This document shows, piece after piece, positions 9,749-18,573 of a stretch of 64,000 nucleotides of DNA. Each line of letters starts with the position of its first letter. Position 1 is the first letter of the stretch. The stretch is from Planctomycetota bacterium. Lineage in GTDB: Bacteria; Planctomycetota; SZUA-567; H5-PLA8. The stretch is taken from contig JAOSKN010000002.1 in NCBI GenBank assembly GCA_027493525.1, forward strand, positions 1,397,326 through 1,461,325. The letters are read 5' to 3'. Made by a program: the position numbers and the translations under genes. The notes under the pieces were generated by a model, which worked only from the letters and a program-made list of their open reading frames with translations, was not told the DNA's origin and searched no databases.

Positions 9749-10111
9749 TCACGCCAGCCCCGCGCGCTCCAGGATCACTTCGCCCAGTTTGTCGTGCAGC
9801 CCCAGCGGTTCGGTGCAACGCCATTTGATGCCGGGGTGCCGCGCGGCGGCCTCCCCGGCCATGCGCGGGATGTCGCTGGCCGCATGCCGGCCGGGCGAGA
9901 GCATGTACGGGTGGACGATCACCTCGGTCGCGCCGCGTTTCACGCAGGCCTCGAAGCCCTGCTCGATGGTCGGCTCGGCCAGTTCCATGTGCGCGATGTT
10001 GACGATCAGGTCTGGGCGCTGCCGCCGCAGGATCGCCGCGACATCCTCGAGCATCTTGTTTGCCGCTTCGCGCTTGGAGCCGTGGTCGATGATCAGCAGG
10101 GCCGTGGGCAT
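9749..10111 (-). CDS. CbiX/SirB-type sirohydrochlorin chelatase-like protein
   Basis: A 120-residue single-domain protein of the short CbiX class II chelatase family, which inserts Co or Fe into sirohydrochlorin. Its N-terminus MPTALLIIDHGSK carries the first metal/active-site His (His10). VHPYMLSPGRHAASDIP gives His67 and His76, in line with the family. The start at 10111 is chosen because homologues begin at this beta strand; the upstream in-frame codons (MRADGDAC) look non-native. No other cobalamin or siroheme genes are nearby, so the physiological tetrapyrrole cannot be named. Confidence 0.85.
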   Translation of the reverse strand: MPTALLIIDHGSKREAANKMLEDVAAILRRQRPDLIVNIAHMELAEPTIEQGFEACVKRGATEVIVHPYMLSPGRHAASDIPRMAGEAAARHPGIKWRCTEPLGLHDKLGEVILERAGLA

Positions 10112-10190
10112 GGGACAAGCATCTCCGTCTGCGCGCATTCTAGGCGCCGGCAGTTTGGTTTCAATGCGGGATGACTCAACGTACCAGAAG

Positions 10191-10224
10191 CCTCCGTGTC
10201 CTCCGCGCCTCCGTGGTGAACCCT
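10191..10224 (-). repeat. CACGGAGG-type intergenic repeat, copy 1
   Basis: Read on the minus strand, this spacer between two minus-strand genes gives TTCACCACGGAGG followed by repeated CGGAGG/CACGGAGG units. A closely similar sequence lies at 31650-31690 in plus orientation. The spacing and composition look like a dispersed intergenic repeat rather than a promoter. Confidence 0.65.
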
Positions 10225-11002
10225 ACTTCCCGAAGAGCTCCCCGAAGAAATCCCGCATCGTCTGCCAGCTCCGCTTGTCCGCCTTCTCGTCGTAGGCCGC
10301 GCCTTTCGAGGGGTCGTTGCCGGCCGCCGGCTTGGTGAAACTGTGCACCGCGCCGCCGTAGCTGACCATGTGCCAATCGACCTTGGCCTCGCGCATCTCC
10401 TGCTGGAAGGCCGCGACCTGTTCGGGCGGGACGTTGGGGTCGTCCGCGCCATGGAGCACGAGCACCTTGCCCTTGATGTTCTTCGCGTCCTCGGGCGTCG
10501 GGGAGTCCAGCCCGCCGTGGAAGGAGGCCACCCCGGCCACCTCCGCGCCTCCGCGCGCGAGTTCCAGGACGCAGGTGCCGCCGAAACAGAAGCCGATCGC
10601 CGCGACGCGCTGGGGGTCGACGTGCTCCCGTTCGAGCAGCTTCGCCAGCGCCGCGCGCATCCGCCCGCGCATCAGGGGGCGGTCCTTCTTGTACTTCCCG
10701 GCCTGCGCGCCGGCTTCGGCGCGTTCCTTCGGCCGGATGCCTTTGCCGTAGATGTCGGCGACGAAGGCCACGTAGCCCAGCTTGGCCAGTGCCTGCGCCT
10801 TCTGCTGGTAGAACTCCGATGGCCCCATCCAGTCGGGCGCGACGATCACCCCCGGGCGCTTGGCCGGCCCGGCGTCGTCCCAGGCAAGATACCCTTCGAG
10901 CGCCGTCTCGCCGTCCCGGTATTCGACGGCCTGCGTCGCGATCTCGGCGCGTGCCATGACGCACAGCCCTCCCAGGCCGATCAGCATCAACACTCCGCGC
11001 AT
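10223..11002 (-). CDS. Dienelactone hydrolase family protein, exported
   Basis: A 259-residue alpha/beta hydrolase. A signal-like N-terminus (MRGVLMLIGLGGLCVMARAE) suggests export. The nucleophile is the Cys139 of GFCFGG, typical of dienelactone hydrolases, with an Asp in HGADDPNVPPEQ (187-188) and His220 in GGAVHSFTKP completing the triad. The family opens cyclic enol-lactones in chloroaromatic breakdown, but many members act on unknown esters. The stop lies inside the edge of an intergenic repeat, with the CbiX-like gene 111 bp downstream on the same strand. Confidence 0.9.
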   Translation of the reverse strand: MRGVLMLIGLGGLCVMARAEIATQAVEYRDGETALEGYLAWDDAGPAKRPGVIVAPDWMGPSEFYQQKAQALAKLGYVAFVADIYGKGIRPKERAEAGAQAGKYKKDRPLMRGRMRAALAKLLEREHVDPQRVAAIGFCFGGTCVLELARGGAEVAGVASFHGGLDSPTPEDAKNIKGKVLVLHGADDPNVPPEQVAAFQQEMREAKVDWHMVSYGGAVHSFTKPAAGNDPSKGAAYDEKADKRSWQTMRDFFGELFGK

Positions 11003-11082
11003 GCGCTTCTCCTTTCCAGCGGACTTGGACTGCCGGAGGGCGATGGTAGCCTGTTGGCGGACTCGGACAAGTTGGGTGCGCC

Positions 11083-11919
11083 ATGAAGAATCTGCTCCTG
11101 CTGGGCTGGGACGACGGGGCGCCGTACCTGCTCGACCGGCTGCTGGACGCCGCGGCCGAACGCGGCTGGTCGCTGGCGCTGGCCGACGCCGACGCCTCCC
11201 GCGCGCGTACGCGGGCCGGGGTGCATCCCAGCGCGCGCGGGATCGTGCTGGACCTGTCCGATGCGGCCTCGCTGCGCAAGCGGATCGCGCTGGCGGCGCT
11301 GGTGGTGGACCTCGTGCCGGACACGCGGGGCCTTGAGCGCGCCGCGACGGCCGCGGAGAACGGCACGGCGTACCTGGCCTGCCGGCCCCTCGCGCCGCTC
11401 GACGAGGGCCTCGATGCGGCCGCGCGCCGCGAAGGCGTCCCGATCCTGAGCGGGCTGGAGCTTCGCCGCGCCTTCAACGCGCTCACCTGCGCCGGCGAAT
11501 TCGACGGGATCGTGAAGGCCGGCTGCGCGCCGCGCCGGCTGGACGCCTACGGGCCGGAGGACGGCGCGCCGGTCCACGCGGGGCCCTGGACCGCGCCGGG
11601 CGTCTCGGGATGGCTGGGCGCTTCGTGGCATCCGCTGTCCGGCGCGGCGCCCGGGAGCGCCGACGAGGTCGCGCGGCACGCCTGGGGCTACGACGACGAA
11701 GCGGGGCGCGCGCACGAGTCGGTCTTCTCGTGGCGCGTGGCCTCCGCCTCGGCGGAGGAGACGCGGCGGCTGGCGCAGGCGTACCTGCTGGCGGCCGCGG
11801 CCCGCGCGGCGCTGGGGGAGACCCTGCCGGCGGGCGTGCTCCGGCTGAGCGACCCCGACGCCTACGGCCCTCTGAACCTGGAGATCGCCGAGGCGGGGTT
11901 CAGGATCGAAGAGCTGTAA
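11083..11919 (+). CDS. Rossmann-fold protein, saccharopine-dehydrogenase-like
   Basis: A 278-residue protein starting MKNLLLLGWDDGAPYLLDRL, a Rossmann-like strand and helix. It continues with an Asp-rich strand end (LALADAD) and VVDLVPD, as in saccharopine dehydrogenase/carboxynorspermidine synthase N-terminal domains. The glycine motif is atypical (GWDDGAPYLL rather than GxGxxG), so NAD(P) binding is uncertain. The C-terminal half resembles the substrate domain, but I recognise no specific enzyme. The gene is divergent from the dienelactone hydrolase (80-bp spacer) and ends just before a strong bidirectional terminator. Confidence 0.65.
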   Translation: MKNLLLLGWDDGAPYLLDRLLDAAAERGWSLALADADASRARTRAGVHPSARGIVLDLSDAASLRKRIALAALVVDLVPDTRGLERAATAAENGTAYLACRPLAPLDEGLDAAARREGVPILSGLELRRAFNALTCAGEFDGIVKAGCAPRRLDAYGPEDGAPVHAGPWTAPGVSGWLGASWHPLSGAAPGSADEVARHAWGYDDEAGRAHESVFSWRVASASAEETRRLAQAYLLAAAARAALGETLPAGVLRLSDPDAYGPLNLEIAEAGFRIEEL

Positions 11920-11921
11920 AA

Positions 11922-11954
11922 GGAAAACCCCCGGCGCGGGGCCGGGGGTTTTCC
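11922..11954. terminator. Bidirectional intrinsic terminator
   Basis: A perfect 14-bp stem (GGAAAACCCCCGGC and its complement) encloses a 5-base loop GCGGG. The A4 on one arm and T4 on the other give a U-run in both directions. It lies between two convergent genes (ending at 11919 and 11980), as expected for a shared terminator. Confidence 0.85.
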
Positions 11955-11979
11955 AAGCGTCGTTGCGGCCGGCTGGCGG

Positions 11980-13287
11980 TTACTTGCCTTCTTCCTCGAC
12001 GGCCGGTTTCTCTTCGGTCTTCTTCTCGGTCTTGTCGAGGACGTTGTCGAGCACGCCTTTGACGCCGGGCTCCTTCTCCTCGTCCTTCGGTTCGGCCTTG
12101 ACCTCCTGGGCCTTCTTGCTGGCGAGGTACTCTTCGTACTTCTCGAGGTTCTGGCCGTAGCTGCGGCCGGTCACGGTGGCGAGCGCGCCGAGGGCGATGC
12201 TCTTCATGGCCGGGTCGCTGCCCTTGGCGATCTGGATCAGGTACTTCACGGCGTTGTCGCCCATGTTCTTGAGGATCTTCAGCGCGCGGGTGGCCTCGGG
12301 GCTGCCGGGCTTCTGCTGGATCCACTTGAGCTGGTCGATGATGGTGCTGTACGAGGGCGCGACGTTGGCGGGCTGCTGGAACTGCTTCTGGATCATGTTG
12401 ATCACCGACCAGGCTTGGCGCTGGACGTGCGGGTTGGGATTCTGTGCGGCCTTCTGCAGGTAGGGCAGGACGATGGTGCCCATGCCGGCCAGGGCGTCCA
12501 TGACGCGCATCTCGGCCTCGTCGACGCACATCGGAATGTCGCCCGTGACCAGCTTGAAGGTCGCGAAGGCCTTGGCGACGTCCTTGGACAAGCCCGACTT
12601 GTTCAGCCCGTCGCGCCCTTCGGCGACCCACTGCTGCTGAATCGCGCGGGCCTTGGCCGGGTCGGTCTTGGAGAGCTTGTCCATCTCCTCGAGCATCTGC
12701 TGCAGCTTCTTGTTCTTGTCGAAGAACTCCTTGACCTTCGCCGCCAGCGCGCCGCGCCGGCCTTCGTCCACGAAGCGGACCGTGTCGATGAAGCAGTCGA
12801 CGGCGAACTCCGCGCACTTCTCGTTGTTGGGGTGCTTGAGCTGCGTGCTGCGCTGCCAGGTGCGCTTGGCGAATACGACCATCAGCTCGCGCAGTTCCTC
12901 GGTGTGCCAGAGCGGGAAGCTGTCCGGGCAGGGCAGGTAGTTGTCCACCTCGCGCATCGCCTGGGCGCAGCGGTTCATGATCAGGAGGTAGAAGTCCAGG
13001 TCGTTCTGGTTGTACTTGATGACGCAGTGCCGCTCGTAGTAGTCGATGCAGGGCTGGTCGAGCATGAAGAAGCTGCCCGGGTTATGCGCCCAGTCCTGGT
13101 TGTTCTGGCCTCTCCCGCCGCCGGCCGGCTTGGGGCCCTCGGGCGGCTTGGGCTTCTCGCCGTCCTCCTCCGAGTAATCCTCGGAATCCGGATTGGGGAC
13201 GTGCCAGTGCGGGCCGTCCGCCAGGGCCTTCGTGCTCCACAGCCCCAACAGTAGAATCGCCCACAGCGCGAGATACCTGGACTTCAT
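11980..13287 (-). CDS. Exported HEAT-repeat-like protein
   Basis: A 435-residue protein of unknown function. A signal peptide (MKSRYLALWAILLLGLW...ALA) is followed by an acidic, Pro-rich stretch. A Cys-containing domain spans roughly residues 75-180 (DQPCIDYYERHCVIKYNQND, PCPDSFPLWHTEELRELM), and a helical repeat region spans about 255-375 (VMDALAGMGTIVLPYLQKAA, ATRALKILKNMGDNAVKYL, AMKSIALGALATVTG), read as HEAT-like. The tail is Lys/Glu-rich. The paired cysteines suggest disulfides in the periplasm. No catalytic motif is visible. Confidence 0.75.
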   Translation of the reverse strand: MKSRYLALWAILLLGLWSTKALADGPHWHVPNPDSEDYSEEDGEKPKPPEGPKPAGGGRGQNNQDWAHNPGSFFMLDQPCIDYYERHCVIKYNQNDLDFYLLIMNRCAQAMREVDNYLPCPDSFPLWHTEELRELMVVFAKRTWQRSTQLKHPNNEKCAEFAVDCFIDTVRFVDEGRRGALAAKVKEFFDKNKKLQQMLEEMDKLSKTDPAKARAIQQQWVAEGRDGLNKSGLSKDVAKAFATFKLVTGDIPMCVDEAEMRVMDALAGMGTIVLPYLQKAAQNPNPHVQRQAWSVINMIQKQFQQPANVAPSYSTIIDQLKWIQQKPGSPEATRALKILKNMGDNAVKYLIQIAKGSDPAMKSIALGALATVTGRSYGQNLEKYEEYLASKKAQEVKAEPKDEEKEPGVKGVLDNVLDKTEKKTEEKPAVEEEGK

Positions 13288-13566
13288 GGATGGTCTCCTT
13301 GACTGCGCAACCCCGATCGAACTGAACCGTCTAATGCCATTATTTCTAAGGAGTTGGAATCCCAGTTCCGCTCACGCCCCCCTCGAACGGCGGCCTGGGT
13401 TCAAAGCATGGCCCTCACCTGGAGTTGATCGGGAACTTGGGAATGGCACAGGCATTTTCTGAATTTCTCAGAAGCGCGTTAGGGAGAATGCTGGCACATC
13501 GTGCAATCTCCAGACCTCCACCGGTGTAGGCAGCAGAAGCCCTTGGTCCCCGAAATCGGAGCCCTC

Positions 13567-14643
13567 ATGTCATCCGCCACCTGTTCCCTGGCTGTCCTGC
13601 TCTGCGCCGCCCTCTGGTTCGCAAATGCCGCCCAGGCCGGCACGCCGGAAGTGCATCGCGAAACCCTGAAGTACAAGAGCAGCGTGGATGGGATCGAGCC
13701 CCTGCAGGCCGACCTGGCGCTGGTGCTCGACGGGAAGCCCAAGCCGCTGCTGGTGGTGATGCACGGCTACGGCGGGAACCGCAAGAACATGGCCGCCGAC
13801 CTGAACGCGCACGCCCCGCGGGGGCTCGTGGCCGTGGCCCCGGACATGCGCGGCGCGGGCGGCTCGGCGGGGAAGTTCGACAGCGGCGGGCTGGAGATCC
13901 ACGACATCCTCGACGCGGTCCTCGAGACGCTCAAGAAGTATCCCACGGAGATCGACCCGCGGAACCTCAACATCGTCGGCTACAGCGGCGGCGGCGGGAA
14001 CGCGATCGCCTGCATGGTCCGCTTCCCGGATCTCTTCCAGTCCTGCACGTCCTTCTTCGGGATCAGCGACTACGCGGCCTGGAACCGTTCGGGCGGGCGC
14101 AAGGACTGCAACGCGAGCATGGAGCGCGCGCTGGGCGGCGGGCCGGACCAGCAGCCCGAAATCTACCTCGCCCGGAACTTCATCCCCGCCGCGGGCAACG
14201 CGCGCGCGGGGAGCCTGCATTTCGCCTGGGACAGCCAGGAAGCGCAGTGCCCGCCGAAGATGATCGAGGACTTCATCGCGGCCTGCAAACAGGCCGGCGT
14301 GAACCGCCTGCAGGCGCACGTCAGCAAGCCCGGCGACAAGGCGCGCTGGGTCCACGGCTACCGGCCGGCGGGGGAGGCCGCCGACGCGCTCTTCCTGCCG
14401 GACGTGCTGGCGCCGAAGCCGGCTTCGCCGGCGCTTCCGCCGTCGGGGCGGCTGGTCGTGCCGGGCTTCCTGGTCACGCGCGCCTTCGCGGTCTGGATCG
14501 GGGACGCCAAGAAGGGCGACGTGAGAGGGCAGGTGACGATCGAGTACGACCTGCGCAAGCAGCCGATGGTCAAGGTCGTCGAGAACGCGAAGAACTACCC
14601 GGTCGGCATCGAGGCCTCGCCGCTGGCGCTCTTGCCGAAGTGA
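13567..14643 (+). CDS. Exported alpha/beta hydrolase (prolyl-oligopeptidase/esterase-like)
   Basis: A 358-residue secreted hydrolase. The signal peptide MSSATCSLAVLLCAALWFANAAQA supports the ATG at 13567; the frame continues 22 codons upstream with no better start. LLVVMHGYGGNRKN provides an oxyanion strand and loop. VGYSGGGGN holds the nucleophile Ser140. The acid and His are less obvious; His in KARWVHGYRP is a candidate. The fold resembles peptidase S9/acetyl-xylan-esterase-like hydrolases, and the substrate is unknown. The short C-terminal region may be an added beta domain. Confidence 0.82.
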   Translation: MSSATCSLAVLLCAALWFANAAQAGTPEVHRETLKYKSSVDGIEPLQADLALVLDGKPKPLLVVMHGYGGNRKNMAADLNAHAPRGLVAVAPDMRGAGGSAGKFDSGGLEIHDILDAVLETLKKYPTEIDPRNLNIVGYSGGGGNAIACMVRFPDLFQSCTSFFGISDYAAWNRSGGRKDCNASMERALGGGPDQQPEIYLARNFIPAAGNARAGSLHFAWDSQEAQCPPKMIEDFIAACKQAGVNRLQAHVSKPGDKARWVHGYRPAGEAADALFLPDVLAPKPASPALPPSGRLVVPGFLVTRAFAVWIGDAKKGDVRGQVTIEYDLRKQPMVKVVENAKNYPVGIEASPLALLPK

Positions 14644-14691
14644 GTTCCGACCGCGCTGTTGCCCCCGAGCCAAGCGCGCTAACATGCCCGC

Positions 14692-16149
14692 ATGGCCAAG
14701 CGCCCCGAGACGATCTTTTATTGCAAGGATTGCGGCAACGAGACCCCGCGCTGGGAAGGGCGCTGCCCGGCTTGCGGCGAATGGAACACGCTCGTCGAGG
14801 CCCCGCGCCAAGGGCACGCCGGCCGGCGCGGCGGCAAGAAGGCTTCGTCCGCGGCCGCGCGTCCCGGTCCCGGAACCGGGGCCGAGCCGCGTCCGCTCAA
14901 GGCTTTCACGGCCGAAACCCTCCCGCGCCTGCGCTTCCCGCTTAACGAGTTCGACCGGGTCCTCGGCGGCGGCGCCGTCCCCGGCGGGAGCCTGCTCGTC
15001 GGCGGCGAGCCCGGCATCGGAAAGTCCACGCTGCTCCTGCAGGCCCTCGCGGCCCTGGCGGCGGAGAACGGCAAGGACGAGCGCCCGCTGCTCTACGTCA
15101 GCGGCGAAGAGGCCCCGTCCCAGATCGCCGCGCGCGGGCTGCGCATCGACGAGCAGGCGCGCGAGTCGAGGCACGAGCACGAAGCGCGCTATGACTTCAA
15201 TTCCGAGCGGCTCCAACTGGCCGCGGAGACGAACCTGGAGGCGATCCTGGACCTCTTCGAGCGGCTGCGCCCGTGCGTGGCCGTGATCGATTCGGTCCAG
15301 ACCCTCCGCGACGCCGAGCTGGCCTCGCCGCCGGGCGCGCTCGGGCAGGTCCGCGAATGCACGATGGCGCTCGTCGACGCCGCGCGGCGCCACGAGATCG
15401 CGCTCTTCCTGATCGGGCACGTCACCCGCGAGGGCACGCTCGCCGGGCCGAAGACCATCGAGCACGTCGTCGACGCGGTGCTCAGCTTCGAAGGCGACAC
15501 GCGGCTGGGCTTGCGCTGCCTCCGCGCGCTGAAGAACCGCTTCGGCTCGGTGGACGAGGTCGGGCTTTTCGAGATGACCGGCTTCGGGCTGCGCGAGGTT
15601 CCCGATCCGTCGCGCGCGCTCCTGGACGGCGCGGGCGAGGACCTCGACAAAGGCCCCGGCACGGCGGTGGGCGCGCTGAGCGAAGGCTCGCGGATTCTGC
15701 TGGTCGAGGTCCAGGCGCTGACGGTCCCCGCGCCCGGCGGGGGCTCGCCGCGGCGGCGCGCGAGCGGGCTGGATCCGAACCGCCTCGCCATGCTCCTGGC
15801 CGTGCTCGAGACGAAGGCCGGCGTGCCTTTCGGGATGCTGGATGTCTTCGCCAGCGCCGCGGGGGGCTTGGAGATCGACGAGCCGGCCTCGGACCTGCCG
15901 CTGGCGCTGGCGCTGGCCTCCGTCGCCACGAGCCGGCCGGTTCGGGGCAAGCTGGTGGCCGCGGGCGAGGTCGGCCTGGGCGGGGAACTGCGCCCGGTCG
16001 CGCGCCTGGAGGCCCGGCTCGCCGAGGCCCGGCGGCTGGGCTTCAACGCGATTCTTGTCCCGGCCCGCGGGAAGGTGGCCGCGCCGCAGGGGCTCAAGCT
16101 GCTACGAGCGGCTAACTTGAAGGAAGCCTTGGCGTTGGGGCTGGCGTGA
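14692..16149 (+). CDS. radA: DNA repair protein RadA
   Basis: A 485-residue RecA paralogue that promotes branch migration during recombination. A four-cysteine zinc finger is seen at residues 11-28 (CKDCG...CPACGEW). Walker A GEPGIGKST lies near residues 105-113. The RadA-specific KNRFGS motif lies near residues 281-286. The C-terminal Lon-protease-like domain ends the protein (VAAGEVGLGGELRPV). The length is near the 450-460 usual for RadA plus a short basic insert after the zinc finger (residues 41-62). It begins 48 bp after the hydrolase gene. Confidence 0.97.
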   Translation: MAKRPETIFYCKDCGNETPRWEGRCPACGEWNTLVEAPRQGHAGRRGGKKASSAAARPGPGTGAEPRPLKAFTAETLPRLRFPLNEFDRVLGGGAVPGGSLLVGGEPGIGKSTLLLQALAALAAENGKDERPLLYVSGEEAPSQIAARGLRIDEQARESRHEHEARYDFNSERLQLAAETNLEAILDLFERLRPCVAVIDSVQTLRDAELASPPGALGQVRECTMALVDAARRHEIALFLIGHVTREGTLAGPKTIEHVVDAVLSFEGDTRLGLRCLRALKNRFGSVDEVGLFEMTGFGLREVPDPSRALLDGAGEDLDKGPGTAVGALSEGSRILLVEVQALTVPAPGGGSPRRRASGLDPNRLAMLLAVLETKAGVPFGMLDVFASAAGGLEIDEPASDLPLALALASVATSRPVRGKLVAAGEVGLGGELRPVARLEARLAEARRLGFNAILVPARGKVAAPQGLKLLRAANLKEALALGLA

Positions 16150-16386
16150 AGGCTTTATGAGCGCGTGTTCCGTCGATTGGCGTAGGTCCCGAATCGAGCC
16201 CCCTTCCACCGGATGCCCGGACTATCCGCCTTGCCTTCGCAAGGTGCAAAACGATTTGACCTGATTTTATTCAACGCGAGACCCCGCCTTGGTTACGGAA
16301 GAATGGCGAGGATGCTCGCCTACAAGGCGAAGGGCCACCGGGGGACTTTCGCCTAGCCATCCAAGGTTCAGCCGCGAGGAACGCCG

Positions 16387-17817
16387 ATGACCGCCCGCGA
16401 CTCCGAACGCACCCGCAAGGTCCGCCGCAGCAGCGAACGCCAGGAGCTTCGAAGTCGTCCCCCGGTCGCGCGCCGCGGCATTACAGGCCGGCTCGAGGCG
16501 GTGGCCCCCAAGGCCGCGCCGAAGCCCGCCGCGCCCGTTGCGCGGAAGTCGGGAGCGGTCGCTCCTACGGCCAAGCCTGAATCCAAGCCCGCCCCTTCGG
16601 CATCCTCGGCTTCCGCCGTGTTGGCGCCCGCCGTCGAACCCAAGCCCGAACGCCGGCCCGAGCGCTCGCTGAAGATGGCGGTGGTCGGGTTGAGCCTGCT
16701 GAGCATGACGCTGGCGGGGCTGCTGGTCGGCGTGATCGCGGTACAGGGGCACGTGGAAGTGGAAGCCGGCGCGCCCGCGCCCGAGAACAAGCCCGAGCCG
16801 GCGCAGGTGGCGAAGGGTTCCGCCGCGCCGGCCGCGAGCGCGCCCGCGGCCGCGAAGCCGGCGACTCCGCGCGGCGACCTGTTCACGGCGGAGCGCGGAG
16901 CGACGGCCAGCGGCTGCGACCGCGCCGAGGTCCTGATCGACGGCGAAGCGGAGAACTTCGACGGCGGACAGGGCTTCTGCAACTTCGACGTGAACACGGC
17001 CAAGGACGGCGGCGCGATCCTGGTCAGCCTGCCGAAGCCCGAGACGATGAACCTCGTCCGCTTCCGGCTCTGGGACAAGGACGACCGCGCGTACACCTAC
17101 GTGGCCGAAGTGAGCCCCGACGGCAAGGCCTGGAAGACGCTCAAGGACGCCTCGAACGAGCAGGCCAGGAGCTGGCAGGAGATCCGCTTCGAGGCGCAGC
17201 CGGTGCAGGCCGTGCGGATCAAGGGGCTCTCGAGCACCGCGAACAACTGGCTCCACGTCGTCGAAGTCGAGGGCTACAACGCCATCCCGCTGCGCGAGCC
17301 GGAGTCCCCAGCCCCGGCGGTGGAAGCGCGGCTGAAGCCGGGCCTGGCGGCCGAATACTACGACGGCCTGGGCGCGTACCCGACGGTCGAGGACATGCCG
17401 GCCGTGCGCACGACGGTCGCAAGCCTGAACTTCGCGCCGCAGACGGTCAACGCCGAAGAAGGCGCGCGCGCCGACTGGCCCTTCGCGCGGCTCTCCGCGA
17501 CCTTCAGCGGATACCTGAAGGTGGACGAGAAGAAGCTGATTACCTTCTTCATCACCTCCGACGACGGCGCGCGCCTCTACGTTAACGGCAAGCTGCTGGT
17601 CAAGAACGATGGGAAGCACGGGATGGAGGAGGCCTGGGAACAGCTCGAACTCGAGCCCGGCTACCACCACGTTTACATCAGCTACTTCGACGCGGGCGGC
17701 GGGCGCGGGCTGCTCTGGCGCTGGCAGCCGCAGAACGAGAATAAGGAAACGGTCCCCGCCGAACGGCTCTTCCACGATGCCTCGGCCGAACGCGGTGAAC
17801 TGGCGCTCTCGCGCTAA
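16387..17817 (+). CDS. Membrane-anchored discoidin (F5/8C)-like and PA14 domain protein
   Basis: A 476-residue protein. A basic, Pro/Ala-rich cytoplasmic N-terminus precedes one membrane segment near residues 98-120 (KMAVVGLSLLSMTLAGLLVG). After an Ala/Pro linker, a discoidin-like carbohydrate-binding beta domain covers roughly residues 165-275 (VRFRLWDKDDRAYTYVAEVS, GKAWKTL). A PA14 domain covers about 290-450 (LAAEYYDGLGAYPT, FITSDDGARLYVNGKLLV, YHHVYISYFDAGGGRGLLW). Such pairings usually bind glycans at the cell surface. No enzyme domain is present. This cell-surface architecture is frequent in Planctomycetota and related groups. Confidence 0.85.
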   Translation: MTARDSERTRKVRRSSERQELRSRPPVARRGITGRLEAVAPKAAPKPAAPVARKSGAVAPTAKPESKPAPSASSASAVLAPAVEPKPERRPERSLKMAVVGLSLLSMTLAGLLVGVIAVQGHVEVEAGAPAPENKPEPAQVAKGSAAPAASAPAAAKPATPRGDLFTAERGATASGCDRAEVLIDGEAENFDGGQGFCNFDVNTAKDGGAILVSLPKPETMNLVRFRLWDKDDRAYTYVAEVSPDGKAWKTLKDASNEQARSWQEIRFEAQPVQAVRIKGLSSTANNWLHVVEVEGYNAIPLREPESPAPAVEARLKPGLAAEYYDGLGAYPTVEDMPAVRTTVASLNFAPQTVNAEEGARADWPFARLSATFSGYLKVDEKKLITFFITSDDGARLYVNGKLLVKNDGKHGMEEAWEQLELEPGYHHVYISYFDAGGGRGLLWRWQPQNENKETVPAERLFHDASAERGELALSR

Positions 17818-17969
17818 CCCCTTTGCGCCCCGCTGGACGGATCGCGCAGGCTCGTCTACGAACCCTTAAATTAAATGCACCGGGTGCGTCGAGTGCCGCC
17901 ACGCCTCCAGGCGGTGCGCGCTCGTCCGAGTCCCGTTTAGGACTCAATTCAAGCCACGATCAGATGTCA

Positions 17970-18000
17970 ACGAGAGCTGAAAAAGATGCACTGTGGTGCA
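17970..18000. repeat. Direct repeat with inner dyad, copy 1
   Basis: The unit reads ACGAGAGC, two or three variable bases, then AAAAAGATGCACTGTGGTGC and A. It contains the dyad TGCAC-TGTG-GTGCA. The same sequence recurs at 18066-18096. A matching dyad in two copies about 97 bp apart resembles a pair of protein-binding sites or a small repeat unit. Confidence 0.75.
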
Positions 18001-18065
18001 CGGATGCGGATTGCGAATCGCTTAAGCTCAGGGAATAGGCTCTGGGCGGGACAAGAGATGAGTCT

Positions 18066-18096
18066 ACGAGAGCCTAAAAAAGATGCACTGTGGTGC
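18066..18096. repeat. Direct repeat with inner dyad, copy 2
   Basis: Second copy of the unit at 17970-18000, with the same TGCAC-TGTG-GTGCA dyad and a short A-run before it. It differs only by a one- to two-base change after ACGAGAGC. Confidence 0.75.
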
Positions 18097-18258
18097 ATGA
18101 GAGGATGCGGGTATTTGGCTTGGAGTGCGCATGGTTAAGGCGGCAGATGTGCTTGCGCAATCCCCGCGCCATCCTCGGCAATATCCAAGATATTATTTAT
18201 TATGAGCGGAGCATGCGGATGTGCAGGGACTGCCGGGCGTGGCTCAAACGGACGGGCC

Positions 18259-18286
18259 GGCTTGGGCCAGCGCGCGCTGGAGGCCG
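18259..18286. repeat. 28-bp direct repeat, left flank of TA cassette
   Basis: This is an exact 28-bp match (starting GGCTTGGGCCAGCGCGCGCT) to 19005-19032, where it is the 3'-terminal coding sequence of the dehydrogenase gene. Read on the minus strand and continued outward, the left copy also makes a sensible C-terminus: GLQRALAQAGPSV then stop. It therefore looks like the displaced original end of that gene. Confidence 0.85.
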
Positions 18287-18306
18287 CGGGCGCCAATCAG
18301 GCAAGC

Positions 18307-18573
18307 CTACTTTCCGCTCGGTTCTCTGTCATCCATGACAAATGACTTGCGTGGACTGGCCTTGGACTTCGCAAGGCGAGCTCGGAACTCCGGGTTGTTC
18401 GCCAACAGTTCGTCCATCAGGTTGTCGTCTTCCATGGGATCGAGCGCCTGAATGGCCAGGAGCTTCCGGTCGGGCATCTCGATAACCACGGTATCGCCTG
18501 ATTCGGCGCATTCTTTAAGAGTCTTCTCGAGGTCCGATTCCAGGAGGCTCAACGGGATGGTCTTGATGGCCAT
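18307..18573 (-). CDS. Putative type II antitoxin
   Basis: An 88-residue acidic protein starting MAIKTIPLSLLESDLEKTLKE, with ESGDTVVIEMPDRKLLAIQAL. This resembles the short beta-strand DNA-binding antitoxins of the Phd/YefM or DUF2281 kind, but the family match is not firm. The C-terminal part (DDNLMDELLANNPEFRARLAKS) would wrap the toxin. A good ribosome site (GGCGAGGAAT) precedes the ATG. Its 5' end overlaps the 3' end of the RelE/ParE-like gene by 59 bp, so the pair is toxin-first, as in higBA-type loci. Confidence 0.7.
   Translation of the reverse strand: MAIKTIPLSLLESDLEKTLKECAESGDTVVIEMPDRKLLAIQALDPMEDDNLMDELLANNPEFRARLAKSKASPRKSFVMDDREPSGK

Larger units (their letters stand above)
17818..18306. 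other. Intergenic region with twin repeats, before the TA cassette
   Basis: Apart from the repeats annotated separately, this 489-bp stretch has no credible gene. It is less GC-rich than its surroundings. A small perfect inverted repeat AATATC-CAA-GATATT lies at 18180-18194 in an AT-rich patch. Confidence 0.5.

Noticed and set aside
13570..15465. A 631-codon minus-strand frame
   Set aside because: Overlaps the hydrolase and radA genes, both with clear catalytic motifs; composition is that of a shadow frame.
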